From Caprimulgus europaeus (lineage: Eukaryota > Chordata > Aves > Caprimulgiformes > Caprimulgidae): a stretch of DNA of 64,000 nt. Every line of letters begins with the position of its first letter. Position 1 is the stretch's first letter. Below are positions 62,403 through 64,000 of the stretch, piece by piece. Below the pieces are notes generated by a model. That model did not search any database and had not been told where the DNA came from. It saw only the letters and a program-made list of their open reading frames with translations. The position numbers were made by a program, and so were the translations under genes. The stretch is from positions 57,515,295 through 57,579,294 of the forward strand of contig OU015524.1 in NCBI GenBank assembly GCA_907165065.1. Reading direction: 5' to 3'.

Positions 62403-64000
62403 TCAGGACTTCCCTCTTATTAAACTTCAGACTTTCATCCACCCTTCAGCTGAGTGCCAGAGGGACAGGTAAATTCATCTGTATCCATTGCACCATCAAG
62501 TCTATCCCAAATAAATACTTTTCTTATGTATCATCCATTTTTCCTATGTATCTTCCATCTGAATAATTTTTTAAAATTCATTCAAATAATGCCTCATTTC
62601 ATTTTTGTCTTACAGACTTTGTCATGCGCCTTTTATCTCCACTGTTGCAGTATTATTAATCCTTTAAAACTTGCAAAAATGATGTCAAAGCAGAATTCAG
62701 TCTTCTCAGTCCTACATCCCAAAGGGGTCTCATAATTTCAGCTCCAGTCCTGTGTAATTTCAAAGCTACTTCACTGATTCTTCCAGGAAACAATTCTATC
62801 GCAGCTGAAATTTTTGAAAGGGCTCAGACATCCAGGCTTTCCAAAAAATGCTACCAATAATCCAGGAGAAACACTTTGAGTATTCTCACGAGGATGAGAT
62901 ATGTTATTTTTTCTTATAGCCCTCCCCTGTATTCTCTAGAAGAATGGTGCTGTCTTTAAAGCACACTTCAGACAAAGAAGTGGCTTTGGGGGACATAGCA
63001 GTAAAAATTTGTGTTCCCATTGGGCTTTTTGTATAGCAGAGCACACTTGTATATTATCTGCTCCCTGCATAAAGGAATTCTAAACTGAATTCCTTGTGGG
63101 AACTCCCTCCATCTTTAATTTGTGCCCTCTGCTTCTTGTATTTGACACAAATTCAAATTGTCTGGCATCAGCTATTCTCCCTATTCCCTCAAGAACTTCA
63201 TGGAGCAAAATTATCTCACCTCTCAGTCTCCTCTTTCACAGAATACAGCCCTAGTTTTTCTGGTTTATATGGGACAACTAGTGTCCACCAATCCCTGCAT
63301 TATTCTGCTTGTTCTTGCTATATCGAATATTTTTTTTTTTTAAATCAGGTGATCAGAAATAAGGATGATAGTACAAGTATGGTCTCTGCAGTACTAAAGG
63401 GGGGCAATTTCTTCATACTTAAATCCACTATCTATGTACAATTAGCAAAGATGTCTGAAAATTTCTGCATGTGTATGCACTTGTTTTAATCCTTCTGCTT
63501 CAAATTTATTTTGTTATCCATGAATTACATTTTCCTGAAGTGCATTTTTCCATAGTATGATCTTTCAGAGCCTTGTCCTCTGTTTTGTCCAGCTCCTCAT
63601 TACTTTATTTTTATCTAGGTCATTCACCTTCCCATCACACATGTAGCTTCTTTGTAATGGCAGAGCTCCCTATTTCTGCATTATCTGCGAATATTTTTGC
63701 TTTATAGCATTTTCATCTTCCTAAGGCCTCAGACCAATAGAATGAATAAGAGGAACAAATCTAGACCAGTTCTCATCCATGTAATTCTCTGCTCCTCCAT
63801 TCAGGTCACACCAAAGCAGTATGATCTCTCTGTAGTCTATACGGAGACTACCTCTTAATCCACTCAAACACATCACCCCCTGTGCCACACTGCTGACCCC
63901 ACACTTCAGCCTTCTTGTGTTTGCTCCTGCCACAAAAGCATCATGAAATCTACATAAATTATATCTCCAGCTTCATCTTGTCATTTCTTTGCACTTTTGG
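62403..64000. other. unique sequence, no gene seen
   Basis: T-rich on the plus strand, with a T10 run near 63331. The 131-codon frame at 63094-63489 has no recognisable domain. Nothing else is visible up to the end of the window. Confidence 0.5.

Overview
The window looks like non-coding DNA from a bird nuclear genome. The main evidence is a set of CR1 LINE fragments, all cut off at their 5' side. Some carry typical avian CR1 3' ends (ATTCTATG-type or TATTCT-type), and three carry the C-terminal tail of the CR1 reverse-transcriptase ORF (QRRA, GRFRL-IRK and WNxLP motifs). There is also one LTR-like fossil of a kind I recognise, from memory, as common in bird genomes. Base composition is A+T-rich and CpG-poor. 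I found no rRNA, tRNA, CRISPR or bacterial-type operon. No open frame could be assigned to a host protein, and most open frames here are short chance frames. The window is best read as intergenic or deep-intronic sequence.

Layout: 1-14,500 is the most repeat-rich part. It holds five CR1 pieces (512-656 +, 1971-2255 -, 7208-7290 -, 8219-8803 -, 13284-13794 +) and the LTR fossil (about 2398-2763). A MIR-like SINE remnant lies at 14,349-14,455. From 14.5 to 43.7 kb the DNA is mostly unique and A+T-rich. Exceptions are a short CR1 tip at 19,655, a self-complementary AAT/ATT tract at 19,754, and a perfect array of about 48 AAGGG pentanucleotides at 25,069-25,312. Polypyrimidine-rich stretches lie near 30-31 kb, and there are two doubtful ancient repeat scraps near 33.1 and 35.1 kb. 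At 43.7-44.2 kb two ancient amniote-type repeat remnants lie close together in the same orientation. From 44.2 kb to the end the DNA is again unique, with small CA, TTAA, poly-T and G-rich tracts, another MIR-like remnant at 48.0 kb, and two A+T-rich blocks (24.4 and 60.4 kb) that look like candidate conserved non-coding elements.

There are no genes whose interplay can be described. The items most worth checking are the uninterrupted AAGGG array, the pair of ancient repeats at 44 kb, the possible enhancer-like block at 60.4 kb, a possible 20-nt microexon at 1,735, and an unexplained 161-codon open frame at 17.3-17.8 kb. Family names come from memory of repeat consensus sequences, with no database search.
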